Positions 1 through 10,427 of a stretch of DNA of 64,000 nt are shown in pieces; position 1 is the stretch's first letter; each line of letters begins with the position of its first letter. The translations under genes were made by a program, and so were the position numbers. The notes under the pieces are model-generated. The model was not told the DNA's origin and did not search any database. It saw only the letters and a program-made list of their open reading frames with translations. Source of the stretch: an uncultured Opitutia bacterium (GTDB taxonomy: Bacteria > Verrucomicrobiota > Verrucomicrobiia > Opitutales > Opitutaceae); NCBI GenBank assembly GCA_903834135.1, contig CAILHZ010000010.1, positions 37,062 through 101,061 on the forward strand. Reading direction: 5' to 3'.

Positions 1-528
1 GCACTTAATCCAATTTACGTTGATTTTTATTTACCACAACAAGATGTCGCTCGTATCGCTACTGGCTTAACAGTGAATATTTCTGGGGACGCAGTAAGTG
101 GAGATTTACTGGAAGGAAAAATCACAGCAATCAATCCCGATGTGGATAGTGAAACGCGTAATGTAAGAGTGCAGGCTACATTCAACAATGCAGATGAAGG
201 TCTTAGACCAGGAATGTTTGTTAATGCAAAAGTAATGCTTACTGCAAAGAAAACACTTATCTCAATTCCAATCTCATCTGTACTTTATGCTCCGTACGGT
301 AATTCAGTTTATATCGTTGAGACTACTCCACAGGGCAAAACAGTACGTCAGCAACTGGTGCGCCTAGGTGTAACACGCGGTGATTACATTGAAGTTATCT
401 CAGGGGTAAACAAAGGAGATGAAGTCGTATCAACTGGAGCATTTAAGCTGCGTCCTGGTGCTACAGTTATTGTTAACACTGCTCTTGCTCCAAAGTTTGA
501 ATTGGCTCCAAAGCCAACAGACTCCTAA
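1..528 (+). CDS. RND efflux periplasmic adaptor (membrane fusion protein), 5' truncated
   Basis: The reading frame is open from base 1, so the gene begins upstream of the window. The visible part starts ALNPIYVDFYLPQQD, a typical membrane-fusion-protein beta-barrel segment of HlyD/AcrA-type adaptors, and continues through GLRPGMFVNAKVML and a C-terminal membrane-proximal domain. The role is to link the inner-membrane RND pump with the outer-membrane channel in a tripartite efflux system. The pump gene follows 39 bp downstream and a TolC-like gene after it, which fixes the context. The signal or lipid anchor, the hairpin and the lipoyl domain lie outside the window. Substrate cannot be inferred. 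Confidence 0.92.
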   Translation, partial: ALNPIYVDFYLPQQDVARIATGLTVNISGDAVSGDLLEGKITAINPDVDSETRNVRVQATFNNADEGLRPGMFVNAKVMLTAKKTLISIPISSVLYAPYGNSVYIVETTPQGKTVRQQLVRLGVTRGDYIEVISGVNKGDEVVSTGAFKLRPGATVIVNTALAPKFELAPKPTDS

Positions 529-567
529 GCGCTTCTATTATTTTATTTGAGTCACTTTTGACCGACC

Positions 568-3500
568 ATGAAATTTACTGATCTATTTATCCGCCGTCCC
601 GTGCTCTCGCTTGTCGTGAGTATGGTGATTATCATTGCGGGTGTCCAAGCCTTCAATTCCTTAAACGTAAGACAATACCCGAGAAGTGAAAATTCTTCGA
701 TTGTTGTAACAACTGTATATATCGGAGCAAGTCCTGAACTTGTTCGTGGATTCGTTACTACACCTCTTGAACGTGCTATAGCTGCTGCTGATGGTATTGA
801 TTATATTCAGTCCCAAAGCTCACAAGGTGTATCTATTATCACAGTTCGTTTAAAATTAAACTATGACGGTACTAAGGCCTTGGCAGAAATCGGTTCAAAA
901 GTAGATAGCGTTCGAAATCTGCTGCCACCTGAAGCTCAGATACCCACACTGCAAATTCAGTCCGCTGATAGTCAATTTGCATCGGCATATCTTAGTTTTA
1001 CATCCGACGTACTTAAGCAAAATGAAATCACTGAGTATTTAGTAAGAGCAGTGCAGCCTCGCTTATCTGCCTTAGAGGGTGTTCAGCGTGCAGATATTCT
1101 TGGAGCCCGTATTTTCGCAATGCGGGTATGGCTTAAGGCAGATCGTTTAGCTGCCTATAATATTAGTCCTTCCCAAGTTAATCATGCCTTAGCCAATAAT
1201 AATCATTTAACAGCACTAGGCCGTACCAAGGGATCTTTAATTCAAGTAAACCTAATTGCGGATACTGATCTTAAGTCCGTTGAAGAATTTAAAGACTTAG
1301 TCATCTATCAGGCTAAAGGCTCCATCGTAAGACTTAAGGATGTTGCCGATGTAGAGCTAGGTGCAGAAGACTATGACACCGTTGTTCATTTCTCGGGCAA
1401 AACAGCAGTATTTATGGGCATGTTCCCACTGCCTAATGCAAATTCACTGGATGTAATTAAAAAGGTAAGAACAGAGATGGAAGCAATCCAAGCTGATTTG
1501 CCATCAGGCATGCATGCTAAAATTGCTTATGATGCTACAGCTTACATCAACACAGCGATTCATGAAGTCGTGCACACGTTACTTGATACACTTTTAATTG
1601 TTATCGTTGTTATCTTTTTATTCTTAGGTTCGGTAAGATCAGTTATCGTACCAGTTGTTGTAATACCAATTTCCTTAATTGGTGGACTCTTCCTGATGCA
1701 AGTATTTGGGTTCACAATTAATTTACTTACCCTACTTGCTATTGTACTTTCTGTAGGACTTGTGGTTGATGACGCTATTGTCGTAGTTGAGAACGTGGAG
1801 CGTCACTTACGAGACGGCTTATCTCCACTTAATGCTGCTATTACGGGTGCTCGTGAATTAGTTGGGCCAATTATTGCCATGACAATTACCCTAGCTGCTG
1901 TGTATGCTCCTATAGGTCTTCAAGGTGGCATTACTGGATCATTATTTAGGGAATTCGCATTTACCCTAGCTGGATCGGTAGCAATTTCTGGGGTAGTTGC
2001 TCTTACCTTATCGCCAATGATGGCTGCTCATTTACTTAAATCAGATGATGAAAGTCATGGGTTCGCGGCTGTGATTGCACGCACGTTTGAGCGGGTAAAG
2101 AATTTCTACGCTAAATTGCTTGATGCAACACTGCGCAATAGAGCTTATGTATATACAGCATGGTTAGTAATTACTTTCTTAGGAGTAATCATGATTGCTG
2201 GTCCCTTCACACCTAAGGAATTAGCTCCTACGGAAGACCAAGGCGTAATCTTTGGTATCCCTATTGCTCCAGCAAATGCATCCATTGATCAAGTGCTTCC
2301 CTTTGAAAACGAGATTAACACTCAATTTTTCACAGAACCAGAAACACAGTTTAGCTTTCAGATCATTCAGCCATCTGGCGGTATAGCAGGAGCTGTCATG
2401 AAGCCCTGGGATCAGCGTAAGCGAACGGCGTTCCAAATTAATGCAAGTCTACAAGGGAAGTTACAAAATATCCCTGGAGTACAGCTGCGTGCGGGTATGC
2501 CACCAGCGATTCCTGGTGGAGACTTCTTCCCGTTTGAAGTCGTGATCTCATCAACACATGACTATGATGAACTGCTCCCACTTGCACAAACGATTGCAGA
2601 TGACGCAGGTAAGAGTGGAATGTTTTATTTTCCTCCTCTTGTTGATATTAAAATAGATCAACCTCAAGCAGAGGCAATTATTGACCGCAATAAAGTCGCT
2701 ACCTTGGGGCTTAATTTAACTGAAGTGGGTATTGATTTATCAGCTGCCATGGGCGGCAACTATGTGAACTTCTTTGATATTGGAGGACGTAGCTATAGGG
2801 TTATCCCGCAAGTTAAACGCGTAGATCGTCTTAATGCAGATCAATTAGAAAATATTTTCGTAACTGGTCCTAATCAAAAGTTAATACCACTAAGTACTGT
2901 TGCACGCATTGAAAATAAAGTAGTCGCTCGGTCTCTTAACCGTTTTCAACAGCTAAACGCTGTTACTATTACTGGTATTCCAGGGCGATCTCTTGATCAG
3001 GCATTAAAGTTTATCGAAGATGAGGCTGCTCGGATTCTTCCTAAGGGCTATACGATAGATTATATGGGAGAGTCCCGTCAGTTGCGCAGGGGTGGTGGTG
3101 ACCAAGAATTTTACACGATGATGGGACTAGCCATCACGCTTATCTTCCTTGTTCTAGCAGCACAGTTTAATTCATTCCGTGATCCATTCGTGATTATCTT
3201 TGGATCCGTTCCATTAGCTATATTTGGAGCTGCAGTCTTCATGTTTGAAAAAATGCCTAATCCAATGATGCCATTTTTTACAGACGGCTGGACAACCACA
3301 CTAAATATTTATTCTAAGGTTGGACTTGTGACCTTGATTGGTCTTATCGCTAAAAACGGTATCTTAATTGTTGAATTCGCTAACCAGCTACAACTTGAAG
3401 GAAAATCAAAGTTAGAGGCTATTCGTGAAGCATCACTTACACGTCTTCGTCCCGTCTTAATGACTTCGGTTGCAACGGTTGCAGGTCACTTTCCTCTCAC

Positions 3501-3681
3501 CTTAGTTACAGGCGCAGGTGCTGCAGCTCGTAATTCAATTGGGTTAACCTTAGTTGGTGGTATGTCAATTGGTACAGTCTTCACGTTATTTGTGATTCCA
3601 TCTGTTTACATGTTAATCGCTAAAGATCACAAAAAAACAGCACAGGTAACATCTGCAGAACTTAATTCAGCCAAAGCTTGA
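568..3681 (+). CDS. RND efflux transporter permease (AcrB/HAE1 family)
   Basis: Inner-membrane proton-driven multidrug or solute pump of 1037 residues, the usual length for the AcrB family. The N-terminus MKFTDLFIRRPVLSLVVSM is the classical start of these pumps. The proton-relay signature GLVVDDAIVVVENVERH lies near residues 398-414 with the paired Asp, and the partner Lys occurs in GLIAKNGILIVEF around residue 929. Two large periplasmic loops and two sets of six transmembrane helices fit the family. It sits between the adaptor and the TolC-type gene, so the three probably form one tripartite pump. The start has no clear Shine-Dalgarno sequence. Substrate range is unknown. Confidence 0.96.
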   Translation: MKFTDLFIRRPVLSLVVSMVIIIAGVQAFNSLNVRQYPRSENSSIVVTTVYIGASPELVRGFVTTPLERAIAAADGIDYIQSQSSQGVSIITVRLKLNYDGTKALAEIGSKVDSVRNLLPPEAQIPTLQIQSADSQFASAYLSFTSDVLKQNEITEYLVRAVQPRLSALEGVQRADILGARIFAMRVWLKADRLAAYNISPSQVNHALANNNHLTALGRTKGSLIQVNLIADTDLKSVEEFKDLVIYQAKGSIVRLKDVADVELGAEDYDTVVHFSGKTAVFMGMFPLPNANSLDVIKKVRTEMEAIQADLPSGMHAKIAYDATAYINTAIHEVVHTLLDTLLIVIVVIFLFLGSVRSVIVPVVVIPISLIGGLFLMQVFGFTINLLTLLAIVLSVGLVVDDAIVVVENVERHLRDGLSPLNAAITGARELVGPIIAMTITLAAVYAPIGLQGGITGSLFREFAFTLAGSVAISGVVALTLSPMMAAHLLKSDDESHGFAAVIARTFERVKNFYAKLLDATLRNRAYVYTAWLVITFLGVIMIAGPFTPKELAPTEDQGVIFGIPIAPANASIDQVLPFENEINTQFFTEPETQFSFQIIQPSGGIAGAVMKPWDQRKRTAFQINASLQGKLQNIPGVQLRAGMPPAIPGGDFFPFEVVISSTHDYDELLPLAQTIADDAGKSGMFYFPPLVDIKIDQPQAEAIIDRNKVATLGLNLTEVGIDLSAAMGGNYVNFFDIGGRSYRVIPQVKRVDRLNADQLENIFVTGPNQKLIPLSTVARIENKVVARSLNRFQQLNAVTITGIPGRSLDQALKFIEDEAARILPKGYTIDYMGESRQLRRGGGDQEFYTMMGLAITLIFLVLAAQFNSFRDPFVIIFGSVPLAIFGAAVFMFEKMPNPMMPFFTDGWTTTLNIYSKVGLVTLIGLIAKNGILIVEFANQLQLEGKSKLEAIREASLTRLRPVLMTSVATVAGHFPLTLVTGAGAAARNSIGLTLVGGMSIGTVFTLFVIPSVYMLIAKDHKKTAQVTSAELNSAKA

Positions 3682-3686
3682 TCCTT

Positions 3687-5024
3687 ATGAATCTTATTTC
3701 TTATTCACGCTCTCTTTGTTTTATCTTTGCGGTAAGTCTTGCAAGTCAAGTGACTGCACAGGTGCAGCCCTCTGAATTGCCGAGTACTTTGGATGTAAAC
3801 GGTGCGATCCGCTACGCCCTAGATCATAATTATTCGATCTTACAGGCTCGCGAACAAATTAAGCTACAAGACGGTGTCTTAGTCCAAGTAAGTTCACGCT
3901 CTATCCCTAATATAGGGGTTAATGGTGGCTATTCTAAAAATAGCAGTGCTGTTTCAACCAGCTATCCAGCAGAGACTAGTTTATACTCAATCCAGTTACA
4001 GGCTTCGCAAGTGCTTTATTCCGGTGGTGGAGTACAGGCATCTATTAAGGCTGCAAAATTTCTTAGAGATGCAGCAGCTTATGATTTAGAGGCAGTCATT
4101 AACCAGTCGCTACTTCAGGTGCGTACAGGATTTTATAGTGTTCTTCTCGCACGTGAAAAAATAAAAGTCCAAGAAGAGAATATTGCTTTATATACGCGCC
4201 AACTCGAAGACGCTCAAAATCAGCTCCGTAGTGGCAAGGCATCTAATTTTGAGGCGCTTCGTGCAGAAGTGGCTTTGGCAAATCAGCAGCCTGGATTAAT
4301 TTCTGCACGTAATGATTACCGTGTGGCTATTGAACAATTACGCCAGGTTATGGGTGTACCTTCTAGCCCTCGTGGAACAACCAGTGCATTCCCTGATATT
4401 TCTGGGTCGCTTGAGTATACACCTGAAAGCTATGTGTTAGAATCAGCAGTAGCTACAGCACATGACCGTCGTCCTGAACTACTGAGTTTACAGGCGCGCA
4501 GTCAATCTGGAGAACAAGCGGTTGTGCAGGCTAAGGCTGCATACTATCCAAGTGTATCTGCAGTTGGAACCTATGAATGGGTAGGTCTAGGCCTAGCTCA
4601 TGGCAGTAATGTTAATAACAATGGGTGGGTTGTTGGCCTGCAGTCCTCTTGGGCTATTTTTGATGGACGTGCTACTGAAGGAAAAGTCAGACAAGCACGT
4701 TCTCAGGAGACTCAATCGCGTTTAGGACTTCAGTCTGAGCAGCTCGCTATAGATGTTGAAGTGCGTCAGGCATTAAGTGCACTAGAAGAAGCAAATGAAT
4801 TAGTCGGTGCTTCCAAAAAGACAGTTCAATTAGCGCTCGAGTCGCTTCGTCTTGCCCAAGCACGTTACCACTCTGGTAGTGCAACTCAGTTAGATGTACT
4901 TACTAGCCAAGTAGACCTCACTGTTGCTCGTACAAATGAACTAAAATCAAATTACGCGTATAGTGTTGCTCTTGCTACAATTCATAAAGCTATAGGTGCG
5001 GTAGATATAACCGTAAAAAATTAA
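3687..5024 (+). CDS. TolC family outer-membrane channel protein
   Basis: Outer-membrane efflux protein of about 445 residues with a Sec signal peptide ending near VTAQ and two outer-membrane-efflux-protein repeats (roughly residues 35-220 and 240-440) rich in Gln/Ala coiled-coil helices. It should form the trimeric exit duct for the RND pump encoded immediately upstream. I prefer the ATG at 3687, five bases after the pump stop; a TTG at 3678 would overlap the pump stop and add only three residues ahead of the signal peptide. The helical repeat features AQNQLRSGKASNFEALRAEV and ARYHSGSATQLDVLTSQVDL are typical of the two homologous halves. Confidence 0.93.
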   Translation: MNLISYSRSLCFIFAVSLASQVTAQVQPSELPSTLDVNGAIRYALDHNYSILQAREQIKLQDGVLVQVSSRSIPNIGVNGGYSKNSSAVSTSYPAETSLYSIQLQASQVLYSGGGVQASIKAAKFLRDAAAYDLEAVINQSLLQVRTGFYSVLLAREKIKVQEENIALYTRQLEDAQNQLRSGKASNFEALRAEVALANQQPGLISARNDYRVAIEQLRQVMGVPSSPRGTTSAFPDISGSLEYTPESYVLESAVATAHDRRPELLSLQARSQSGEQAVVQAKAAYYPSVSAVGTYEWVGLGLAHGSNVNNNGWVVGLQSSWAIFDGRATEGKVRQARSQETQSRLGLQSEQLAIDVEVRQALSALEEANELVGASKKTVQLALESLRLAQARYHSGSATQLDVLTSQVDLTVARTNELKSNYAYSVALATIHKAIGAVDITVKN

Positions 5025-5070
5025 GTAAGTGCAGAAAGTCTAAAGCTTTCAGCAGGATACGCATCACATA

Positions 5071-8061
5071 ATGAAAGGCCGTACTCTATGTGCTATTTTA
5101 GTCGGGCTTTTCTTGTGCGGGCTAGCACTAGCTCTTTCTTCACCTTTTCAGACCTGGTACTTAAATAAAGTCCTTGGTCGTTCTGGGGATTTACAAGGCA
5201 GTGTCTCTTTTGTCTGCGCACGGTTTGGTCATATCCAAGTACGTGGCTTAGTGCTTCAGCGCTCCCGTGCAACCCTGACCTTGCCCGACGTTACGTGTGA
5301 GATGCCTGTACTAAGAGCACTCATTAAGGATCAATTTAATGTAGGACGTATTGAAGCCAAAAGTTGGACACTTGATTTAAGTCAGTGGACACAAAAAGAC
5401 TTTGGTGATGCTAAAAAAGATTCTGTAGATTTAGCCAAGGCAGCACTCGCTCTTGGATTTAAAGGCGTTTTTTCGGAACTTTCACTTCCTTTAGGTATTT
5501 CTATTGAGGATCTTCAGACACAAGGAGATGTGCTTTTGCCGCCAGCTCATAATTCCAGTGATGCTATTCGTGTCCATGTGAGTTTAGTTGGGGGAAAAAT
5601 GCAGGTGGGTAAAGATGCGCATTTTGATTTTACGTTGGTTTCTGATTCTACAGGAACAAGCCATGTTCCTTTGGATACTATGCTTATCAAAGGCTCTTTA
5701 GATGCACGCATGAGTACAGCGCATTCGTTTTCTAACTTAGGCCTTCTTTTGGATGCTGCAGCTCGTGGACCTAAGATACCTTTAGGTGTAACACTTGTAG
5801 CTAAACTTAATGCCAGTGAACTTGCAGGAGGAGAGCGCTATAGTTTTTCCTTAAAGCAGGCCTCTAATGAACTTGTTAATTTAAGTGCTGATTTTGATCG
5901 TAAATCATCACGAGTCAGTGGTCTTTGGAATGTCAATGGTAGCAATAGCGACTTAGAGCCATTTATTCTAGGACGTGTGTTGCCCGTTTTTAATCTCTCA
6001 GGCAGCGGATCTTTTAATACGGATTCTGGACTTATGCGTACTCGAGTCAGTGGTACACTCGGTGGCAAGGTCGATCATTTGGGGCTTATACGCTCTGAGT
6101 TAAATGAGTACGGTGAATTAAAAATACAAACTCAGTTTGATCTTACACGTGCTGATTATTCACTGCGCATTGATAGGCTCAATGTGCATGTAGCTAAGAC
6201 AAGTCCACTTCTAGAGTTAAACAGTCTACAAGCGTTCGCCTTTAATATTCAAACGGGTGAACTCCAGGTAGCGGACGCAGCTAAGCCTTTATTAGGAATT
6301 ACTTCTAGTTCATTACCGCTTATATGGCTTAAGCCGTGGCTTGGGTCTTACACGGTTAATTCAGGTGACTTACAAGGATCATGTCAGTTAGTCGCAGACT
6401 CGGGAGGGCTCGCCTTAAATTCGGAAGGTCTGATCAAAGGAGTTAACGTGTCACTTAGTCATCACAATAAAGTATTATTTAAGGCTTTGGACATGCAAAG
6501 TCCGCTGCATGCTTTGTATACTCCCCATGGCTGGCAATTAGATCTCCCAGAGGGAAGTTTAATTCATGCAGCTACACCGGTTTTATTTGCGGTTAAATGG
6601 GGCCGTCTTGCTGGACTTGATCAACCGCTTAAGGTTTCAGGTCATATAGATGCAGATACTCAAGCTTGGCTTATTTTTTCTCATGCTCACGGAATCATCC
6701 CTTATATACCTCAGGAAGATGAACCTAAAGGGCATGTCTTAGCAGATATTACAGCAAGTCTTGGCGAGGAAAAAACAAGTATCATTAAATTTAAAGCGGA
6801 TCATCTTCGCATTGCCAATAGTGGTGCAACACTGCCGGATCTTTTCTGCCAACTTACTCTTAACGAAAATAAAGAGGGCCATATATCATTCACCGCTCCA
6901 ATTGAGTTTGGTCAATCACTCGACCATATGGAACTGATGGTTACTGGCGATGCAGTGTACATAGATGATCTTTTTCACCTTAAAGCTCAGGTTGCTTCTG
7001 ATAGAGTAGATGCCTCAGTCTTCGCGGTGGTTAAGGAGCTGGTGTTCAAAAAACAGGATGAAAGTGGTCCAGCTTTAATTCCGATTGTTACTCCACCCAA
7101 ACAAGCTTTCTGGTCAGGGGTAGATGCCCAGATTGCATTTAATTTAAAAGAAGTAATCATTACAGGGAGTGCACCTGGGCATTTATCCGGAGAACTCGTC
7201 TGCGATCCTTTAGCTCTACACTTAAATAATGTGCGTATTGGTTATGCTCAGTCAGGGGATATCCAGCTTGATGCGAGTGTTCATTTTGATGCAAAGAATT
7301 TAAGACCGTATGATTTTTCAGCTGAGCTTAAGACTAAAGACTGGAATCCTGGTCTAATACTAAAGGCCTTTAATCCTACGCAGCCGCCGAGTGTAGAAGG
7401 TAAATTCGATATTGAGGCACATCTACTTGGCCGTGGAGCCTCACTCGATGAATTAACTCAGAGACTGCATGGAGACTGTACACTGACTAGTAAGAGTGGA
7501 TCGTTTGGAATGCTCACGTCTCATTTTATACCTAAATTAGGAAAATTAGGTAAGTTAGATCAGACACTATCCTTAGTAAATAGTATGTCCGATGCACTCA
7601 TTGGTAGAAGACTTCCCGGTGATTTGATGAATTCAGTCTCTGCATTAACAACCTTTGCTAAAGTCATATCACCGATCCGCTACGATCAGTTAAGTGTCAC
7701 AATCTCTAGGGATGATACCCTTGATACGGAATTAAAAGATTTTACACTTATTGCTCCGGAGATACGTCTTGGTGGTATTGGCCGTATTACTGAAGTCGAA
7801 GGCATCTCATTACTTAATCAGCCTATGGCAATGGACTTTAGATTAAGAGCCAGAGGTCATTTAGCTGAGGCTTTGAAAGTTGCCGGTATCTTAAACGCTA
7901 AGAAACCAGATGATTTGGGATATTTGCCCTGTACTTTACCTATACAGATTGGGGGTAGTATAGCGCATCCTGATACTACCCAGTTTGAGGCAAGTTTACA
8001 AAAAATTGCGATAGACCGTAGCGGGGCGGGGGAGCTCTTAAATCGTATCATTGGAAACTAA
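5071..8061 (+). CDS. AsmA-like giant envelope protein (AsmA/TamB/YdbH superfamily)
   Basis: A 996-residue protein with one N-terminal membrane anchor (about residues 7-25, hydrophobic, followed by SSPFQTWYLNKV) and then a very long beta-strand-rich periplasmic body. An AsmA-type C-terminal region is visible around residues 790-985, including the GRGASLDELTQRLHG segment seen in many AsmA-like proteins. Members of this superfamily form hydrophobic grooves that bridge inner and outer membrane and carry phospholipids; YdbH, TamB and YhdP are the studied examples. Direct proof of that role here is lacking. It lies 46 bp after the TolC-like gene and just before an Aas-type lipid enzyme, consistent with an envelope lipid role. 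Confidence 0.75.
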   Translation: MKGRTLCAILVGLFLCGLALALSSPFQTWYLNKVLGRSGDLQGSVSFVCARFGHIQVRGLVLQRSRATLTLPDVTCEMPVLRALIKDQFNVGRIEAKSWTLDLSQWTQKDFGDAKKDSVDLAKAALALGFKGVFSELSLPLGISIEDLQTQGDVLLPPAHNSSDAIRVHVSLVGGKMQVGKDAHFDFTLVSDSTGTSHVPLDTMLIKGSLDARMSTAHSFSNLGLLLDAAARGPKIPLGVTLVAKLNASELAGGERYSFSLKQASNELVNLSADFDRKSSRVSGLWNVNGSNSDLEPFILGRVLPVFNLSGSGSFNTDSGLMRTRVSGTLGGKVDHLGLIRSELNEYGELKIQTQFDLTRADYSLRIDRLNVHVAKTSPLLELNSLQAFAFNIQTGELQVADAAKPLLGITSSSLPLIWLKPWLGSYTVNSGDLQGSCQLVADSGGLALNSEGLIKGVNVSLSHHNKVLFKALDMQSPLHALYTPHGWQLDLPEGSLIHAATPVLFAVKWGRLAGLDQPLKVSGHIDADTQAWLIFSHAHGIIPYIPQEDEPKGHVLADITASLGEEKTSIIKFKADHLRIANSGATLPDLFCQLTLNENKEGHISFTAPIEFGQSLDHMELMVTGDAVYIDDLFHLKAQVASDRVDASVFAVVKELVFKKQDESGPALIPIVTPPKQAFWSGVDAQIAFNLKEVIITGSAPGHLSGELVCDPLALHLNNVRIGYAQSGDIQLDASVHFDAKNLRPYDFSAELKTKDWNPGLILKAFNPTQPPSVEGKFDIEAHLLGRGASLDELTQRLHGDCTLTSKSGSFGMLTSHFIPKLGKLGKLDQTLSLVNSMSDALIGRRLPGDLMNSVSALTTFAKVISPIRYDQLSVTISRDDTLDTELKDFTLIAPEIRLGGIGRITEVEGISLLNQPMAMDFRLRARGHLAEALKVAGILNAKKPDDLGYLPCTLPIQIGGSIAHPDTTQFEASLQKIAIDRSGAGELLNRIIGN

Positions 8062-8112
8062 TCTGTTTTCTTCAGCTCTTGCCTCAGGCATCTAGGATAC
8101 TAACGTAGTTGT

Positions 8113-10374
8113 GTGGGTTTATTTGCTTTCGTAAAACGTTTAACCTCATCCTGTGTCCTTAATAATTTGGGCCGCCGCTCTTACCTGCCTTGGCCAGTAG
8201 AGCTTACTGTAGGAGTTGGGGCATTACTGAGGTATAAAATTCGCACTTTGGAGTCTTACCATGTGCCTAAAAAAGGCGGGGTTATTTTAGTCGCTAATCA
8301 TCTTTCGTATGTAGATCCCGTACTCCTGCAGATTGCAACATCTAGACCGATTCGGTTTATGGGGTTTGCAGCAGCCAAAGAATCTAGTTTTTTTAAAACT
8401 ATATTTGATTTATCTGGTGTCATTTCTGTTTCTGCAGATAAGCCAACGCAGGGTATTAAGTGTGCACTTGAAGCACTGAGGCGTGGTGAGTGCATCTGTT
8501 TATTCCCAGAAGGTGGAATTTCTAGAACCGGTCAATTAATGAAGATTGAAAGGGGAGTAGAAATGATTGCACGCAAGTCAGGATGTCCTGTTATACCGGT
8601 AGCTCATGATGGGATATGGGGATCATTATTTTCTTTCTCAGGTAATACCTATCTACTAAAAGTCCCACGTTTGAGTAGACCTAGTATTACAATTGTCTTT
8701 GGAAAACCAATTGCGGCAGAAAATCTTACAGTCCAAAAAGTAAGATCTGAGTTACTTGATTTAGGTTACGTTGCTTTTGATAATAGGCCGACTCTTAAGG
8801 CAAATATAGGTAAACAAGTAGCGCTTAGTCTTGCTAAGAGCCCACGGAAAACTGTGATCATTGATCGAACAGCTGAGCGTAGGGCTATTTCATCGGCTCA
8901 GCTCTTGGGTGCATCTGCAGTCTTAGCTAAGTGGCTTAAGACATCTGTTCCTGAAGAACGTGTTGGTGTTGTACTCCCACCTGGCATGGGTGCAATGGTA
9001 GCAAATCTTGCCATTGTGTGGTCAGGGAAGAGCCCTGTTAATTTAAATTTTACTGCGGGTAAGGCCTCTAACCAAGCAGCACTTAAGATGAGTGGTGTTA
9101 AAACAGTGATTACTGCTGAAGCCATGAAAAGTAAGGTTCCTGATTTTCCATGGCCTGAGAGTACAGTTGATTTGAGAGTTCTTCTTTCAAGAAAAGGAGT
9201 AAAGAAATCTATTTTTCTATGGATGCTTTCAACTTGGCTATTACCGCGTCACTTAGTTGTAGCTCTCTTAGGACTCCCTACAAAAGCAGACCGCAGTGAA
9301 GCAGTACTGCTTTTAACGAGTGGGAGTTCAGGAGAACCTAAGGGAGTTGTTCTTAGTCACAGAAACTTACTAGCTAATGCAGAACAGATTTCATCTCTGT
9401 CAATTTTACCACACACGCGCACAATCTTAGGGTGTTTGCCTCTCTTTCATAGTTTTGGCTTAACGGTGACTTTATGGTATCCACTGCTACGCGGCTGTGG
9501 TCTAGTGACAGTTCCCAGTCCTCTTGATACTGGGCGCATGATTGATGCAATAAATGAAGACGAAATATCAGTCTTAGTATCTGCACCTACTTTTCTTAGA
9601 CCGCTTCTTAAAAAAGCACACCCATCAGAATTAAAATCACTTGAGCTAGTTATTTCAGGTTCAGAAAAATTACCGCATGATTTAAAGCAGCAATTTTTAA
9701 AAGCTTTTCATTTAGATATTCTGGAAGGTTATGGTCTTACGGAAACTTCCCCAGTAACGAGTGTAAATCAGCCTGATCCGCCAGTAGTGACTCGCACAGG
9801 AAGTCATCAAGCAGGTAAAAAATCAGGAACTGTGGGCAGGGTAATGCCAGGAATGACAATTCGCTTAATAGATCCTGAAACAAATAAAGAAGTTGCTTGT
9901 GGAACTCAGGGACTGATTTGGCTTAAAGGCTCAAATATTTTTGAAGGTTATTTAAATAACACAGAGCGTACATCTGTAAGCTTAGTAGAAGGATGGTATC
10001 ATACGGGAGACTTGGGTGTACTTGATGAAGATGGCTTTTTAACTATTTCAGGACGACTCTCACGGTTTTCTAAAGTGGGTGCAGAAATGGTGGCCCATGG
10101 TCTTGTCGAACATACCTTAACAGAAATTTTAGGTCTTACAGACACAGAAGAGACTATGCTTGTTGTTGTTGGAGTTCCCGATAGTGCCCGAGGCGAGCAG
10201 TTAGTTATGGTGACTCGCTTATCTATCACACTAGAGGCAGTGCGCAGTGCACTAGCAAAAACTAATCTTCCGCACATTGCTTATCCTAGACGTGTTGTCC
10301 AGGTATCAGCTATACCACGCTTAGGCTCTGGTAAACTAGACATTGCTGGCTGTGTTATGTGCGCTAAAGAGTAG
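8113..10374 (+). CDS. aas: Bifunctional lysophospholipid acyltransferase / acyl-ACP (CoA) ligase, Aas-like
   Basis: A 753-residue fusion. Residues about 35-240 are a PlsC-type acyltransferase with the HX4D catalytic motif (H63, D68 in NHLSYVDP) and FPEG at 131-134. Residues about 260-750 are an AMP-binding adenylation domain with the phosphate-binding loop LLLTSGSSGEPKGVV near 400-414 and YGLTETSPV near 540. E. coli Aas (719 residues) has the same order and re-acylates lysophosphatidylethanolamine using fatty acid activated on ACP. The start is GTG at 8113. The gene follows the AsmA-like gene by 51 bp and is likely co-transcribed. The MFS flippase LplT, a frequent neighbour of aas elsewhere, is absent. 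Confidence 0.88.
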   Translation: MGLFAFVKRLTSSCVLNNLGRRSYLPWPVELTVGVGALLRYKIRTLESYHVPKKGGVILVANHLSYVDPVLLQIATSRPIRFMGFAAAKESSFFKTIFDLSGVISVSADKPTQGIKCALEALRRGECICLFPEGGISRTGQLMKIERGVEMIARKSGCPVIPVAHDGIWGSLFSFSGNTYLLKVPRLSRPSITIVFGKPIAAENLTVQKVRSELLDLGYVAFDNRPTLKANIGKQVALSLAKSPRKTVIIDRTAERRAISSAQLLGASAVLAKWLKTSVPEERVGVVLPPGMGAMVANLAIVWSGKSPVNLNFTAGKASNQAALKMSGVKTVITAEAMKSKVPDFPWPESTVDLRVLLSRKGVKKSIFLWMLSTWLLPRHLVVALLGLPTKADRSEAVLLLTSGSSGEPKGVVLSHRNLLANAEQISSLSILPHTRTILGCLPLFHSFGLTVTLWYPLLRGCGLVTVPSPLDTGRMIDAINEDEISVLVSAPTFLRPLLKKAHPSELKSLELVISGSEKLPHDLKQQFLKAFHLDILEGYGLTETSPVTSVNQPDPPVVTRTGSHQAGKKSGTVGRVMPGMTIRLIDPETNKEVACGTQGLIWLKGSNIFEGYLNNTERTSVSLVEGWYHTGDLGVLDEDGFLTISGRLSRFSKVGAEMVAHGLVEHTLTEILGLTDTEETMLVVVGVPDSARGEQLVMVTRLSITLEAVRSALAKTNLPHIAYPRRVVQVSAIPRLGSGKLDIAGCVMCAKE

Positions 10375-10427
10375 CGACTTGTAGTACACCGCGATTTCTT
10401 GATGCAATTTCTACTATCACGGCCAAT

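Noticed and set aside
9999..10277. 92-residue minus-strand frame
   Set aside because: It is antisense to the Aas-like adenylation domain, whose motifs are clear on the plus strand.
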